Part shown: positions 1-9,724 of the stretch, one piece after another
How the letters are laid out: each line of letters starts with the position of its first letter
Numbering within the stretch: position 1 is the first letter of the stretch
Origin: Rhizobium sp. CCGE531
GTDB taxonomy: Bacteria; Pseudomonadota; Alphaproteobacteria; Rhizobiales; Rhizobiaceae
Reading direction: 5' to 3'
DNA length: 64,000 bases
Assembly (NCBI RefSeq): GCF_003627795.1
Contig: NZ_CP032684.1
Location: forward strand, 1,155,001 to 1,219,000
Translations under genes and position numbers: made by a program
Notes under the pieces: model-generated
The model's database searches: none
Seen by the model: the letters and a program-made list of their open reading frames with translations, nothing else
Told to the model about the DNA's origin: nothing

Positions 1-22
1 TTTCCCAAGAGGAGATATGACC

Positions 23-625
23 ATGGCTTTCGAATTGCCTGAACTTCCTTATGATTACGATGCACTTTCGCCCTTCATGTCGCGTGAGACGCTCGAATAT
101 CACCACGACAAGCACCACAAGGCCTATGTCGACAACGGCAACAAGCTCGCTGCGGAAGCAGGTCTTGCCGACCTGTCGCTCGAAGAGGTCGTGAAGAAGT
201 CTTTCGGCACCAATGCCGGCCTCTTCAACAATGCAGCCCAGCACTACAACCACATCCATTTCTGGAAGTGGATGAAAAAGGGCGGCGGCGGCAACAAGCT
301 GCCCGGCAAGCTTGAAGCAGCCTTTGCTTCCGATCTCGGCGGCTACGACAAGTTCAAGGCCGATTTCGCCGCTGCCGGCGCCACCCAGTTCGGCTCGGGC
401 TGGGCATGGGTTTCCGTCAAGAACGGCAAGCTCGAAATCTCCAAGACCCCGAACGGCGAAAACCCGCTCGTTCACGGCGCCAACCCGATCCTCGGCGTCG
501 ACGTTTGGGAACATTCCTACTACATCGACTACCGCAACCTGCGTCCGAAGTACCTCGAAGCCTTCATCGATAGCCTGATCAACTGGGATTATGTCCTGGA
601 GCGCTACGAAGCCGCTACGAAGTAA
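23..625 (+). CDS. sodB: Superoxide dismutase, Fe-type
   Basis: Converts superoxide to oxygen and hydrogen peroxide in the cytoplasm. The 200-residue protein has the Fe/Mn-SOD fold: the N-terminal metal-ligand His lies in the EYHHDKHHKAYVDN stretch (about residues 25-38), a second in the AAQHYNHIHFW stretch, and the Asp/His pair in DVWEHSYYIDY near residue 160. The Gln in AAQxxNH is typical of iron-preferring enzymes, but Mn or cambialistic use cannot be excluded. An in-frame ATG lies at 17, only about 3 nt after AAGAGGAG; the ATG at 23 has normal spacing and gives the usual MAFELP start. A hairpin terminator follows. Confidence 0.96.
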   Translation: MAFELPELPYDYDALSPFMSRETLEYHHDKHHKAYVDNGNKLAAEAGLADLSLEEVVKKSFGTNAGLFNNAAQHYNHIHFWKWMKKGGGGNKLPGKLEAAFASDLGGYDKFKADFAAAGATQFGSGWAWVSVKNGKLEISKTPNGENPLVHGANPILGVDVWEHSYYIDYRNLRPKYLEAFIDSLINWDYVLERYEAATK

Positions 626-650
626 GGTCTACCGAATAGGCTGGCTTTCG

Positions 651-681
651 CACCCGGCGCCTCCCAGGCGTCGGGTGTTTT
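651..681 (+). terminator. Rho-independent terminator after sodB
   Basis: Arms CACCCGGCGCCT (651-662) and AGGCGTCGGGTG (666-677) pair over 12 positions with one G-T wobble and a 3-nt loop. TTTT follows. The hairpin starts 26 nt after the sodB stop codon. Confidence 0.85.
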
Positions 682-753
682 CATATCCGCCAGCTGTCAA
701 TGACGCATCCGCACGCCGCTCTTCCGCCCAGGAAGGCAGCCCAAGGAGACTGA

Positions 754-1593
754 ATGCCATCAACACCGCTCTTCCGCTTTGGTGTCATCGCCGATCCGCA
801 ATATGCCGATCTGGAACCCAATCTGACCCTCAATCGCTATCCGGCAAAAAGCCTCGACAAGCTTCGCGAGGCGATAGAGGAGTTCAACCGGCACGATCTT
901 GCCTTCGTCGTCACGCTCGGCGACATCATCGATCGCGAATGGAAGAGCTTCGACGCCATTCTGCCCGTCTACGAGGCGTTGCGTCATCCCAGGCATTTCC
1001 TTCTCGGCAACCATGATTTCGCCGTGGCGCCCGAACATCTGAGCGCGGTGCCGGCCCGTGTCGGCATGCCGGCTGCCTATTACGATTTCGGTCTTTCCGG
1101 CTATCGCTTCATCGCGCTCGACGGCAATGAGATCAGCGTCTTCGCTCCGCCGGAAGGCGATCCGCGCCGCCAGGAAGCGAGGGATCTGATGAAGGCGCTG
1201 GAGAATGCCGGCGCGCTCAACGGCCAGCGCTGGAACGGGGCGATCAGCAATACGCAATATGACTGGCTTGGCGCGAAACTGCGGGAGGCCAAGGTATCCG
1301 GCGAGAAGGTCATCGTCATGAACCACTATCCGATCTTCCCGGATAATTCGCATAATGCGCTCGACAGCGACCGCATGCTGGCGCTTCTGGCCGAGCAAGA
1401 CCATGTCGTCGCTTACCTCAACGGCCATAATCACGCCGGCAATTTCGGGGTGTCCGGCGGGACCTATTTCGTCAACTTCAAGGGCATGGTCGATACTGAA
1501 GACACCAGTGCCTATGCAATCGTCTCGGTCCACGCGGATCGGTTGGAGATTGCGGGATTCGGACGCGAAGAAAGCCGGGTGCTGGCGCTGTAG
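754..1593 (+). CDS. Metallophosphoesterase (ADP-ribose/CDP-alcohol diphosphatase-like)
   Basis: A 279-residue calcineurin-like phosphoesterase. The dimetal motifs appear in order: DPQ near residue 13, GDIID near 54, GNHD near 88, NHYP near 190 and NGHNHAG near 223. No signal peptide or membrane segment is seen, so it is probably cytoplasmic. The spacing and the DPQYAD opening resemble the Mn-dependent ADP-ribose/CDP-alcohol diphosphatase group; that substrate is an inference from similarity. AAGGAGA lies just before the ATG. It follows the sodB terminator and is probably transcribed separately. Confidence 0.85.
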   Translation: MPSTPLFRFGVIADPQYADLEPNLTLNRYPAKSLDKLREAIEEFNRHDLAFVVTLGDIIDREWKSFDAILPVYEALRHPRHFLLGNHDFAVAPEHLSAVPARVGMPAAYYDFGLSGYRFIALDGNEISVFAPPEGDPRRQEARDLMKALENAGALNGQRWNGAISNTQYDWLGAKLREAKVSGEKVIVMNHYPIFPDNSHNALDSDRMLALLAEQDHVVAYLNGHNHAGNFGVSGGTYFVNFKGMVDTEDTSAYAIVSVHADRLEIAGFGREESRVLAL

Positions 1594-1688
1594 GCGCCTT
1601 ACGAGATCTCCGGCAATTTGGTGCCCGTAGGGAACGATCCGTACCGCTGAAAGTTTAGGGAACGGAGGTTGCCCGTGAGGCGGAGCCG

Positions 1689-2195
1689 ATGTTCCCGACG
1701 TTGCAAATCCTGACAATCCTGATTGTCGCAGTCGCCATGGCGTTGGCACTGGCGCATGTGCTGGAGCTACCGGGAAAAATGCGGCTGTCGAAAGAGGACT
1801 ACCTGACAGTTCAGCGCATTTATTATCCAGGCTTTACGATCGGTGGTGTCAGTGAGCCGCTCGGCGCTCTCTTGCTTCTGCTGCTCCTGTTCCTGACGCC
1901 AGCCAATACGACCGCATTCTGGCTGTTGGCCGCTGCCTTTGCTGCCATGGTCGCCATGCACGCCGCCTTTTGGCTGCTGACGCAACCGGTAAACAATTTT
2001 TGGCTGCAGGATGCGAAACTGAAAGGGATGGGCGCAGGTTTCTTTTCTCACGATCCATTCGGTGGTCATAAGGTCGACGCTGCCGTCAAACCGGACTGGA
2101 CCACGCTGCGCGACCGCTGGGAATGGTCGCATGCCGTGCGCGCCGCCCTGGGATTGCTGGCTTTTATTCTGTTGGTGACTGCGGTTGCTTTGTAG
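1689..2195 (+). CDS. Small integral membrane protein, DUF1772-like
   Basis: A 168-residue protein with about four hydrophobic segments (roughly residues 5-25, 55-75, 78-97 and 148-168). The first loop contains the HVLELPGKMRLS and YYPGF stretches typical of a group of alphaproteobacterial membrane proteins related to DUF1772. No catalytic residues are recognisable and the function is unknown. It follows the phosphoesterase by 95 nt on the same strand and may be cotranscribed with it. Confidence 0.75.
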   Translation: MFPTLQILTILIVAVAMALALAHVLELPGKMRLSKEDYLTVQRIYYPGFTIGGVSEPLGALLLLLLLFLTPANTTAFWLLAAAFAAMVAMHAAFWLLTQPVNNFWLQDAKLKGMGAGFFSHDPFGGHKVDAAVKPDWTTLRDRWEWSHAVRAALGLLAFILLVTAVAL

Positions 2196-2304
2196 CGACG
2201 CGCAAATCCGATCGTCGGCCCGCCCTCATTCCGCCGCCATTCGCATTGCGGTGACGTCTCTTGGGCGGGATAATCCTCCGGCCCCCGATCGCATCCTCGA
2301 CGAG

Positions 2305-3015
2305 CTACAACACCTCAGCCGGTTGCGGCTGGGTGTTCGCCTGCCAGCCATTCACCCAGATCTGCCGCAGGCCGTCGCCTTCGCCCTTGAACCAGAGCCC
2401 GGTCGGCTGGCAATCCTCGATCCGGTCGCTGCGGAAATTGCGGATCGCCTGACGCAACTCGCACCAGGCGACGATATTGGCCGTTTCGGCATAATAGATC
2501 AGCGCGATCGGCCGGATGATACGTTGGGTCGCGCGGCCGAGCTCGTCGCGATAGGCAAGGTCTAGCTTTTCCTCATCGCGGATGGCGCGGCGCACCAGCG
2601 CGAGATCGATCGCCGAGGCCGAAGGTGCCGCAAAGCCCCAGGCATGCAGCGCATTGGCATCGAGGGTTTGGCGCAGCGGCGGCGGCACGGCGCCGGCGAT
2701 CTTGGCGCTCACGCGCTTGGCCGCCTGCTTCAGCTCGGCGTCGCCAGTGCGCTCCAGCAGCGCCAGCGACAGCACGATCGCCTCCATTTCCTCAATCGAG
2801 AACATCAGCGGCGGCAGGTCGAAGCCGGGCCGCAAGATATAGCCGATGCCGCGTTCGCCCTCGATCGGCACCCGCATCGCCTGAAGTGCCGCGATGTCGC
2901 GATAAACAGAGCGCACCGTCACTTCCAGCCGGCCGGCAATATCGGCCGCCGTAACCGGCCGCTTGGCGAGCCGCAGGATCTGGATGATCTCGAACAGGCG
3001 CGATGCCTTGCGCAT
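2305..3015 (-). CDS. YafY-type transcriptional regulator (HTH-WYL)
   Basis: A 236-residue regulator. Residues 1-60 form a winged helix-turn-helix (DIAGRLEVTVRSVYRDIAAL), and a WYL ligand-binding domain covers about residues 135-215 (IALIYYAETANIVAWCELR). WYL proteins sense small ligands or nucleic acid; the ligand here is unknown. It is transcribed divergently from the LysE-type exporter across 129 nt, an arrangement that often marks local control of the exporter, but no operator was identified. Confidence 0.88.
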   Translation of the reverse strand: MRKASRLFEIIQILRLAKRPVTAADIAGRLEVTVRSVYRDIAALQAMRVPIEGERGIGYILRPGFDLPPLMFSIEEMEAIVLSLALLERTGDAELKQAAKRVSAKIAGAVPPPLRQTLDANALHAWGFAAPSASAIDLALVRRAIRDEEKLDLAYRDELGRATQRIIRPIALIYYAETANIVAWCELRQAIRNFRSDRIEDCQPTGLWFKGEGDGLRQIWVNGWQANTQPQPAEVL

Positions 3016-3144
3016 TTCTTCCCCTCAAAGACGAAGGCTACTGACACCACCCCGTCAGTTGGCTCGATTTATAAGATCGCCCATTCGCTTGAAAATCAAC
3101 CATTTCCTCTCCGGCTCTCAAGGAGAGGACGATAGGCAACTGAC

Positions 3145-3780
3145 ATGGGTTATACAGAAAATCTCTGGCTCTTCTTTATCCTTCTCTTGGGGATCGTCAT
3201 CGTGCCGGGCATGGACATGCTGTTCGTGCTCGCCAATTCCTTGACCGGCGGCAGCAATCGCGGCCTTGCCGCGACGGGCGGCATCATGCTTGGCGGCGCG
3301 GTGCATTCGCTGAACGGCGCTATCGGCATCGGTTTGCTGATGCATTTCGTGCCCGTCCTCTTCAATCCGCTGCTGATTGCCGGTGGCGCCTATATGGCCT
3401 TCATCGGCTATACGCTGATGCGCAGTTCCATCACCGTGGAAAGCGCGGGGCCGGCCGGCAGTCGCTCCGCCTGGAAAGCGTTCCGGCAGGGTGCGGTGAC
3501 TTGCCTGATCAATCCGAAGGCCTATCTCTTCATCTTTGCTGTGTATCCGCAGTTCCTGAAGCCGGATTACGGCCCGGTGTGGATACAGGCGGTCATCATG
3601 GGGGCCATGACCATCGTAACGCAGTTTGCCGTCTATGGCGGACTTGCCATCACTGCCGGGCGCAGCCGCGATCTGCTGATTGCCAATCCCAAGGCAACCG
3701 CCCTTGCTGGCCGTGCGGCCGGACTGCTGCTCGTCGCGGTTTCAGTGTTCACGGTCTGGGAGGGCTTGAAAATCGCCTAA
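3145..3780 (+). CDS. LysE family exporter
   Basis: A 211-residue inner-membrane protein with five to six hydrophobic segments. It has the family's N-terminal region (GIVIVPGMDMLFVLANSLTGG) and the GxxxGxxxH-like first half of the LysE/RhtB amino-acid exporters. The substrate cannot be read from sequence. It is divergent from a WYL regulator that may control it. An AGG about 9 nt upstream of the ATG serves as a weak ribosome-binding site. Confidence 0.88.
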   Translation: MGYTENLWLFFILLLGIVIVPGMDMLFVLANSLTGGSNRGLAATGGIMLGGAVHSLNGAIGIGLLMHFVPVLFNPLLIAGGAYMAFIGYTLMRSSITVESAGPAGSRSAWKAFRQGAVTCLINPKAYLFIFAVYPQFLKPDYGPVWIQAVIMGAMTIVTQFAVYGGLAITAGRSRDLLIANPKATALAGRAAGLLLVAVSVFTVWEGLKIA

Positions 3781-3943
3781 CGGCTGATGCGGCGAATGAG
3801 TGTGTCGATAGCATGACACTGATTTCACTCTGTTCTCACCACTTTGTGACTTCATTGCCGGATGGGAAACCGGCAAACATGTCGCCGTAATCATGCGCCG
3901 GCCGCATGGGCGGTCTGATCACTCGGAGAGGTAGGAGTACGAA

Positions 3944-4387
3944 ATGAAGTGGAAAGCGATTGTGGCGGCAACGGCCCTGGCCGGCATCGCGCTGGGTTCG
4001 GTCGTCGCGGCCGACGGCACGCATGATGCCCGCATCGGGATGATGAAGAAGATCGGTGGTGCCGCGGGGGCTCTGGGCGCGATTGCCAAGGGCGACAAGC
4101 CTTATGATGCCGATGTCGTCAAGGCGTCGCTGACGACGATCGCCGAAACGGCCAAGGCTTTTCCGGATCAGTTCAATCCGCAGAGCGACAAGTCCGATGC
4201 CGAAGTCAGCCCGAAGATCTGGGACAATCTCGATGACTTCAAGGTGAAGGCCGCCAAGCTCTCCACCGAAGCCGAGACGGCGCTTGCCCAGCTTCCCGCC
4301 GACATGGCCGGCGTCGGCGCGACGCTGAAGACCCTTGGCGGCAGCTGTGGCGCCTGTCATCAGGCCTACCGCATCAAGAAGGACTAA
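3944..4387 (+). CDS. Cytochrome c' (class II cytochrome c)
   Basis: A 147-residue protein with an N-terminal Sec signal (residues 1-22, cleavage after VVAA). A single heme-binding motif, CGACH, lies at residues 135-139 near the C terminus, the diagnostic position for class II cytochromes with a four-helix bundle. Family members bind NO and CO in the periplasm and some buffer nitrosative stress. AGGAG lies 6-10 nt before the start. A strong hairpin and then a membrane-anchored diheme cytochrome c follow, suggesting a small periplasmic electron-transfer set. Maturation would need the Ccm system at 46.9-51 kb. Confidence 0.92.
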   Translation: MKWKAIVAATALAGIALGSVVAADGTHDARIGMMKKIGGAAGALGAIAKGDKPYDADVVKASLTTIAETAKAFPDQFNPQSDKSDAEVSPKIWDNLDDFKVKAAKLSTEAETALAQLPADMAGVGATLKTLGGSCGACHQAYRIKKD

Positions 4388-4423
4388 GCGGTAGGTCGGC
4401 CTCGTCTAAAAATCGGTTTGAAG

Positions 4424-4451
4424 TCCGCACCGGTTTTGCCGCCGGTGCGGA
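4424..4451. terminator. Hairpin between two cytochrome genes
   Basis: Perfect 10-bp arms TCCGCACCGG (4424-4433) and CCGGTGCGGA (4442-4451) enclose an 8-nt loop. No strong T tract follows, so it may attenuate or process the transcript between the two cytochrome genes rather than end it fully. Confidence 0.55.
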
Positions 4452-4490
4452 GCTTTGTGGCTTTAGAATCAAGGCTAGGGGATAATTGTG

Positions 4491-5402
4491 ATGGCGCGGT
4501 TTGTCCGGTGGCTGCTTTGCCTTTTCGGCGTGATCATCCTTGGCTTTGGCGCATTCTACGTCGTCACCGCCCCGTCGCCTTTGCCCGCGAGCCATTGGGC
4601 CAATCTCGGCAATGCCGATATCAAGAACGGCGAGCTGGTGTTCTGGGCTGGCGGCTGCACGAGCTGTCACGCTGCGTCAGGTGCTCAAGGCGATGCCAAG
4701 CTGGTGCTTTCGGGCGGCCTGCCGCTCACCAGTCCCTTCGGCACCTTCCATGTGCCGAACATCTCGCCGGACGAGAGGGCGGGGCTCGGAACCTGGACGC
4801 TTGCCGATTTCGGCAATGCCATGAAGCGGGGCATCGGCAGACAAGGCGAGCATCTCTATCCATCCTTTCCCTACGGCTCCTATGCCCGCTTGAGCGACAA
4901 GGACATCAACGATCTCTGGGGCTTCCTGAAGACGCTGCCGAGGAGCAGCAATGTTGCCCCGCCGCACGAGCTGCCCTTTCCCTTCAATATCCGGCTGGCG
5001 CTTGGCGGCTGGAAATTCCTCTATTTCAACGATCAGCCACGCGTCGTGCTTGCCAATGCCGACGAGAAGATCAAGCGCGGGCAGTATCTGGTGGAAGGGC
5101 CCGGCCATTGCGGTGAATGTCACACGCCGCGCGACAGCCTCGGCGGCTTCGTGAGCGGCCAATGGCTGGCGGGAGCGCCCAATCCGGAAGGCAAGGGCCA
5201 GATCCCGGATATCAGGCCAGGCTCTAAGGCGATCGGTAGATGGAGCGCCGGCGATATCGCCAACTACCTCGAGACCGGCTTCACGCCGGATTATGATTCG
5301 GCCGGCGGCTCGATGGCCGAAGTCCAGCGGAACATCGCCCACCTACCGGCGACCGATCGCGAGGCGATCGCGGCTTATCTGAAGGCGCTGCCGGCGAAAT
5401 AG
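4491..5402 (+). CDS. Membrane-anchored diheme cytochrome c
   Basis: A 303-residue protein with an uncleaved N-terminal anchor (about residues 5-26) and two heme-binding motifs, CTSCH near residue 55 and CGECH near residue 208. Each sits in a cytochrome c domain with a distal Met-rich region. The two-domain form resembles the cytochrome subunits of periplasmic dehydrogenases (alcohol, nicotinate or gluconate type), yet no dehydrogenase subunit is adjacent, so the partner is unknown. A GTG lies at 4488, but the ATG at 4491 has better spacing from AGGGGA. Confidence 0.88.
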   Translation: MARFVRWLLCLFGVIILGFGAFYVVTAPSPLPASHWANLGNADIKNGELVFWAGGCTSCHAASGAQGDAKLVLSGGLPLTSPFGTFHVPNISPDERAGLGTWTLADFGNAMKRGIGRQGEHLYPSFPYGSYARLSDKDINDLWGFLKTLPRSSNVAPPHELPFPFNIRLALGGWKFLYFNDQPRVVLANADEKIKRGQYLVEGPGHCGECHTPRDSLGGFVSGQWLAGAPNPEGKGQIPDIRPGSKAIGRWSAGDIANYLETGFTPDYDSAGGSMAEVQRNIAHLPATDREAIAAYLKALPAK

Positions 5403-5413
5403 GCATGGGTTGT

Positions 5414-6193
5414 TCAGGTCACGGCCGAACGCTTGGCGAGATAGAGATGCGTTTCGTAATGTAGCTCGAATTCGCCGCCTTGGGCAGCGATTGCGTCTGC
5501 GAGTTCGGAAAGCAAGGCTTCCCTCCGATCGTCAGGTAGGAGCCGGTAGCTTGAGAGCGTGCGCAGCAGATCGGTATAGCTTTGCGCCGTGTGCGATAGG
5601 CTCCAACGATAGCAATGATGCGTCGGCGCTTCGAAATAAACCGATTGCCGCAATAGCTCGGCGAACGGGCCGTCGGGCAGATACCAGGCTTCCACGGGCG
5701 GTCCCGCAAACTGCGGGGCATGGCGGGCATGGATGTTTGCGAATTTTGCGGCGAGCGGCGCCGCGGGCGGCATCGGCACATTGCCGAAGACGGCGAGTGC
5801 TCCTTCCGGCGCGAGGAGAGCGGCCGTCTTGGCGAAGCGCAGTTCCGGCGAAACCCAATGGAAGGATTGAGCTGCTGCTATCAGCTTGAAGCGCTGTCGG
5901 TCGCCCGGCCATGCTTCGAAGGTGGTCTGCTGAAACCGCACTTGCGGAAATCCCGCCAATCTTTCCCTCGCTGCCGCAATCAGCTCCGCGCCGGGATCGA
6001 GCGCGAGAACGGAAAGGCCTCGGCCGGCAAAACCCTCCGTCGCCTGTCCTGTGCCGCATCCGATTTCGAGAACCTGATCCTTGGCCTCAAGCCCGGCGAA
6101 GGCGGCGATGTCGGCGAAAAGCGCATCGGGGTAAGGCGGGCGGGAGATATTGTAGAGGCTGGCGACGCCATCAAATGTGAACCGCTGTTCCAA
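5414..6193 (-). CDS. Class I SAM-dependent methyltransferase
   Basis: A 259-residue methyltransferase with SAM-binding motif I VLEIGCGTGQA (residues 41-51) and an acidic residue at the end of the next strand (LALDPG). The open frame extends far upstream, but that part is the antisense shadow of the transposase. The best start is TTG at 6193, preceded by GGAGGG with 9-nt spacing, giving a protein that begins MEQRFTFDGVA as family members do. The substrate is unknown. It is convergent with the diheme cytochrome gene and lies just downstream of the IS110 element. Confidence 0.85.
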   Translation of the reverse strand: MEQRFTFDGVASLYNISRPPYPDALFADIAAFAGLEAKDQVLEIGCGTGQATEGFAGRGLSVLALDPGAELIAAARERLAGFPQVRFQQTTFEAWPGDRQRFKLIAAAQSFHWVSPELRFAKTAALLAPEGALAVFGNVPMPPAAPLAAKFANIHARHAPQFAGPPVEAWYLPDGPFAELLRQSVYFEAPTHHCYRWSLSHTAQSYTDLLRTLSSYRLLPDDRREALLSELADAIAAQGGEFELHYETHLYLAKRSAVT

Positions 6194-6311
6194 GGCGCAC
6201 TCCCTCCAGTTGCAGATCGAAGCCGGCAGCCATTTTTCTAGCGCATTTCCAATCAAGCTTATAGCGGCGAGAGCGTGGGATTCGGCAACGGGAGAGCGAC
6301 TGTCTTGTTTG

Positions 6312-8064
<1,753 letters not shown>

Positions 8065-8102
8065 TATCGAGCGCTAGACGGCGATCCCGTTAAAGGCCGG
8101 CA

Positions 8103-8591
8103 TCAGGCGAGCGCCTGCAGGTAGCGCATACCGGTGACCGGACGCGGCTTGAAATCCATGTTTTCGTAGAAGCGATGGGCCTGGACATTGCCCGTCGCAG
8201 CTCCCACGGAAAGGTAGCTGCAGCCGGCCTTGCGGGCGATATCGCGGGCGCGGTCGACGAGATGCTGTCCGACGCCATGGCCGCGATGGCCGTCGCGCAC
8301 GAAGAGATGATGCAGGTCCATGCCGCGCTGGCCTTCCTGCGCCTTGTAGAGCGGCACGAGGATGGCGTAGCCGATCAGCCCTTGCTCTCCTTCGGCGACG
8401 AGCGCCGTGATCCAGGGCAGCGGGCCGAAAAGGTCGCGCTCGAGCTGTTCCGGCGTCGTGCCGGATGGATCGCCGTGATGGGCGGCGAGCAGCCGGATCA
8501 TGTCGTTGAGATCCGGCAGGTCGCGGGGCTGCGCGTTGCGGATGGTGAGCACGGGCGGGCGGAGAAGTGAGATGTCGCTATCGTCTAGCAT
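8103..8591 (-). CDS. GNAT family N-acetyltransferase
   Basis: A 162-residue single-domain GNAT protein. The acetyl-CoA-binding motif A is LFVRDGHRGHGVGQHLVDRA (about residues 98-117), followed by the motif B region VQAHRFYENMDF. The DLHHLFV sequence resembles small-molecule amine acetyltransferases, but the substrate cannot be assigned. It lies downstream of merR on the same strand, with a terminator hairpin between them, so it probably has its own promoter. Confidence 0.88.
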   Translation of the reverse strand: MLDDSDISLLRPPVLTIRNAQPRDLPDLNDMIRLLAAHHGDPSGTTPEQLERDLFGPLPWITALVAEGEQGLIGYAILVPLYKAQEGQRGMDLHHLFVRDGHRGHGVGQHLVDRARDIARKAGCSYLSVGAATGNVQAHRFYENMDFKPRPVTGMRYLQALA

Positions 8592-8640
8592 GGCATTTTG
8601 CGTCCTTGTTTTTCAATGAGCCGTCAGGACGCTGCCGATA

Positions 8641-8669
8641 CAACAAAGCCGCCTGACGGCGGCTTGTTG
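8641..8669 (-). terminator. Terminator hairpin between merR and GNAT genes
   Basis: Perfect 8-bp arms AAGCCGCC (8646-8653) and GGCGGCTT (8658-8665) with a TGAC loop on the plus strand; flanking bases extend the stem with one bulged A. Read on the minus strand it is followed by a T-rich stretch (TTTGTTG), fitting the end of the merR transcript. Confidence 0.65.
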
Positions 8670-8790
8670 ACAATATGATCTGTCTTGGCCGCCCGTTACA
8701 GGTACAGCCAAAAATACGAGCAATTATGGAGCGCGTGCGTGATCATGGGCGCATAGATGATCCGGTTCGGCGCATTTGTCAATGGCCCCC

Positions 8791-9204
8791 TCAATGCTCC
8801 CCTTCGCACAGTCCGTGGTCGGAAAGCGCGCGGATCACGTAGCAGTCTTCGATGCTGTGGCCGTCGCAATGCGAGACGATGCGCTCCAGCTCATGCTCCA
8901 GTTTCTTCAGCCTGGCGATCTTGGTGCGTACGTCGTCCAGATGCTCCTTGGCGATGCGGTCGGCGCCGACGCAGGGGCGATCCGGATGCTGACTGAGCGA
9001 GATCAGTTCCTTGATGGCATCGATCGTCAGGCCGAGGTCGCGGCCATGGCGGATGAAGGCCAGGCGCTCAAGATCGGTTTTGGAATAGCGCCGCTGGTTG
9101 CCTTCGCTGCGGTCGGGCTCCGATATCAGCCCCATCTGCTCGTAATAGCGGATCGTCGGCACTTTCACGCCGGTACGTTTGGACAGGTCGCCGATCGTCA
9201 GCAT
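8791..9204 (-). CDS. MerR family metal-responsive regulator (CadR/PbrR-like)
   Basis: A 137-residue MerR protein. The winged HTH is at residues 1-70 (MLTIGDLSKRTGVKVPTIRYYE...) and the dimerisation helix at about 80-112. Cysteines C78 (PCVGAD), C113 (SHCDG), C121 and C133 sit as in soft-metal sensors of the CadR/PbrR/ZntR group, so Cd, Pb or Zn are plausible inducers; the metal is inferred. No P-type ATPase or other classical target is adjacent. The dmeR-dmeF metal efflux pair is divergent. Confidence 0.88.
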   Translation of the reverse strand: MLTIGDLSKRTGVKVPTIRYYEQMGLISEPDRSEGNQRRYSKTDLERLAFIRHGRDLGLTIDAIKELISLSQHPDRPCVGADRIAKEHLDDVRTKIARLKKLEHELERIVSHCDGHSIEDCYVIRALSDHGLCEGEH

Positions 9205-9220
9205 TGCTCGCCTCCAATAC

Positions 9221-9235
9221 CTCTAGTCTCTATAG
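9221..9235. promoter_or_regulatory. MerR-type dyad (candidate MerR operator)
   Basis: The imperfect dyad CTCTAG-TCT-CTATAG resembles CadR/PbrR/ZntR operators, whose half-sites are CTCTA/TAGAG-like. It lies between the merR -10 element and the merR start codon, suggesting autoregulation. It could also serve a plus-strand promoter, since an ATTATAT sequence follows at 9237-9243. Confidence 0.5.
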
Positions 9236-9236
9236 C

Positions 9237-9266
9237 ATTATATGAGGCCTCGTGCAGAATTTGCAA
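9237..9266 (-). promoter_or_regulatory. Sigma70-type promoter of merR
   Basis: On the minus strand, TTGCAA (9266-9261) and TATAAT (9242-9237) are separated by 18 nt, about 33 nt upstream of the merR ATG. The -10 hexamer is perfect, which is uncommon in this GC-rich genome. Confidence 0.55.
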
Positions 9267-9325
9267 GGGTTGCCGAGGCCTGCGACGGCCTGTGGTTATT
9301 TCCATCACCAATGGGCCTGCATGCC

Positions 9326-9344
9326 GCTGCCTTGAGAAGGCAGC
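9326..9344. other. Perfect hairpin in the merR-dmeR intergenic region
   Basis: Arms GCTGCCTT and AAGGCAGC enclose a 3-nt loop (GAG). It lies 20 nt upstream of the dmeR operator and has no T tract, so it may insulate the two divergent units or mark a short transcript. Another inverted repeat, GGCCTCG/CGAGGCC, lies at about 9246-9280. Confidence 0.4.
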
Positions 9345-9363
9345 TTCCAATCCGTTCGCAAAA

Positions 9364-9388
9364 ATAGTATACCCCCCTATATTATAAT
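9364..9388. promoter_or_regulatory. RcnR/FrmR-type operator of dmeR-dmeF
   Basis: The core AGTATACCCCCCTATATTAT (9366-9385) has a C6 tract flanked by AT-rich inverted half-sites. This is the architecture described for operators of the FrmR/RcnR branch of the CsoR family. It lies 12 nt before the dmeR start codon, positioned for repression of dmeR-dmeF by apo-DmeR. Confidence 0.75.
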
Positions 9389-9399
9389 TCGAGGCCGCA

Positions 9400-9672
9400 A
9401 TGTCCCATACCGTTCGTCAGCAAGCCAAGCTTCTCTCCCGCATCCGCCGTCTCAAGGGGCAGATGGAGGCCGTAGAGCGAGCGCTCGAGGCCGAGCGGCC
9501 GTGCGGGGAGGTGCTGCAGCTTCTTGCCTCCATTCGCGGCGCCCTGACGGGGCTGACCGGCGAGGTCCTGGAAGATCATCTGCATGAGCATGTGCTCCAT
9601 GCGGAAAGCGAAGAGGCCCGCCGTCAGGCGGTCGATGAGATAGCCGACGTGCTGAAGACCTATCTGCGATGA
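9400..9672 (+). CDS. dmeR: Ni/Co-responsive repressor DmeR (RcnR/CsoR family)
   Basis: A 90-residue all-helical repressor of the CsoR/RcnR family. The RcnR metal-ligand set is complete: His3, Cys35, His60 and His64. FrmR-type formaldehyde sensors have Glu in place of His64, so this is best read as a Co/Ni sensor. A matching operator lies upstream and the CDF exporter gene dmeF is 52 nt downstream, the arrangement described as dmeRF in Rhizobium leguminosarum. Metal binding would release the operator and allow efflux expression. Confidence 0.88.
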   Translation: MSHTVRQQAKLLSRIRRLKGQMEAVERALEAERPCGEVLQLLASIRGALTGLTGEVLEDHLHEHVLHAESEEARRQAVDEIADVLKTYLR

Positions 9673-9724
9673 TCGGAACCTGTCGCGCAAAGCGGCGCGG
9701 CGGATTTAACAGGAGACCGATGTC

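Noticed and set aside
760..1749. Long minus-strand frame opposite the metallophosphoesterase gene
   Set aside because: Antisense shadow of a GC-rich gene with clear catalytic motifs; no ribosome-binding site or recognisable family.
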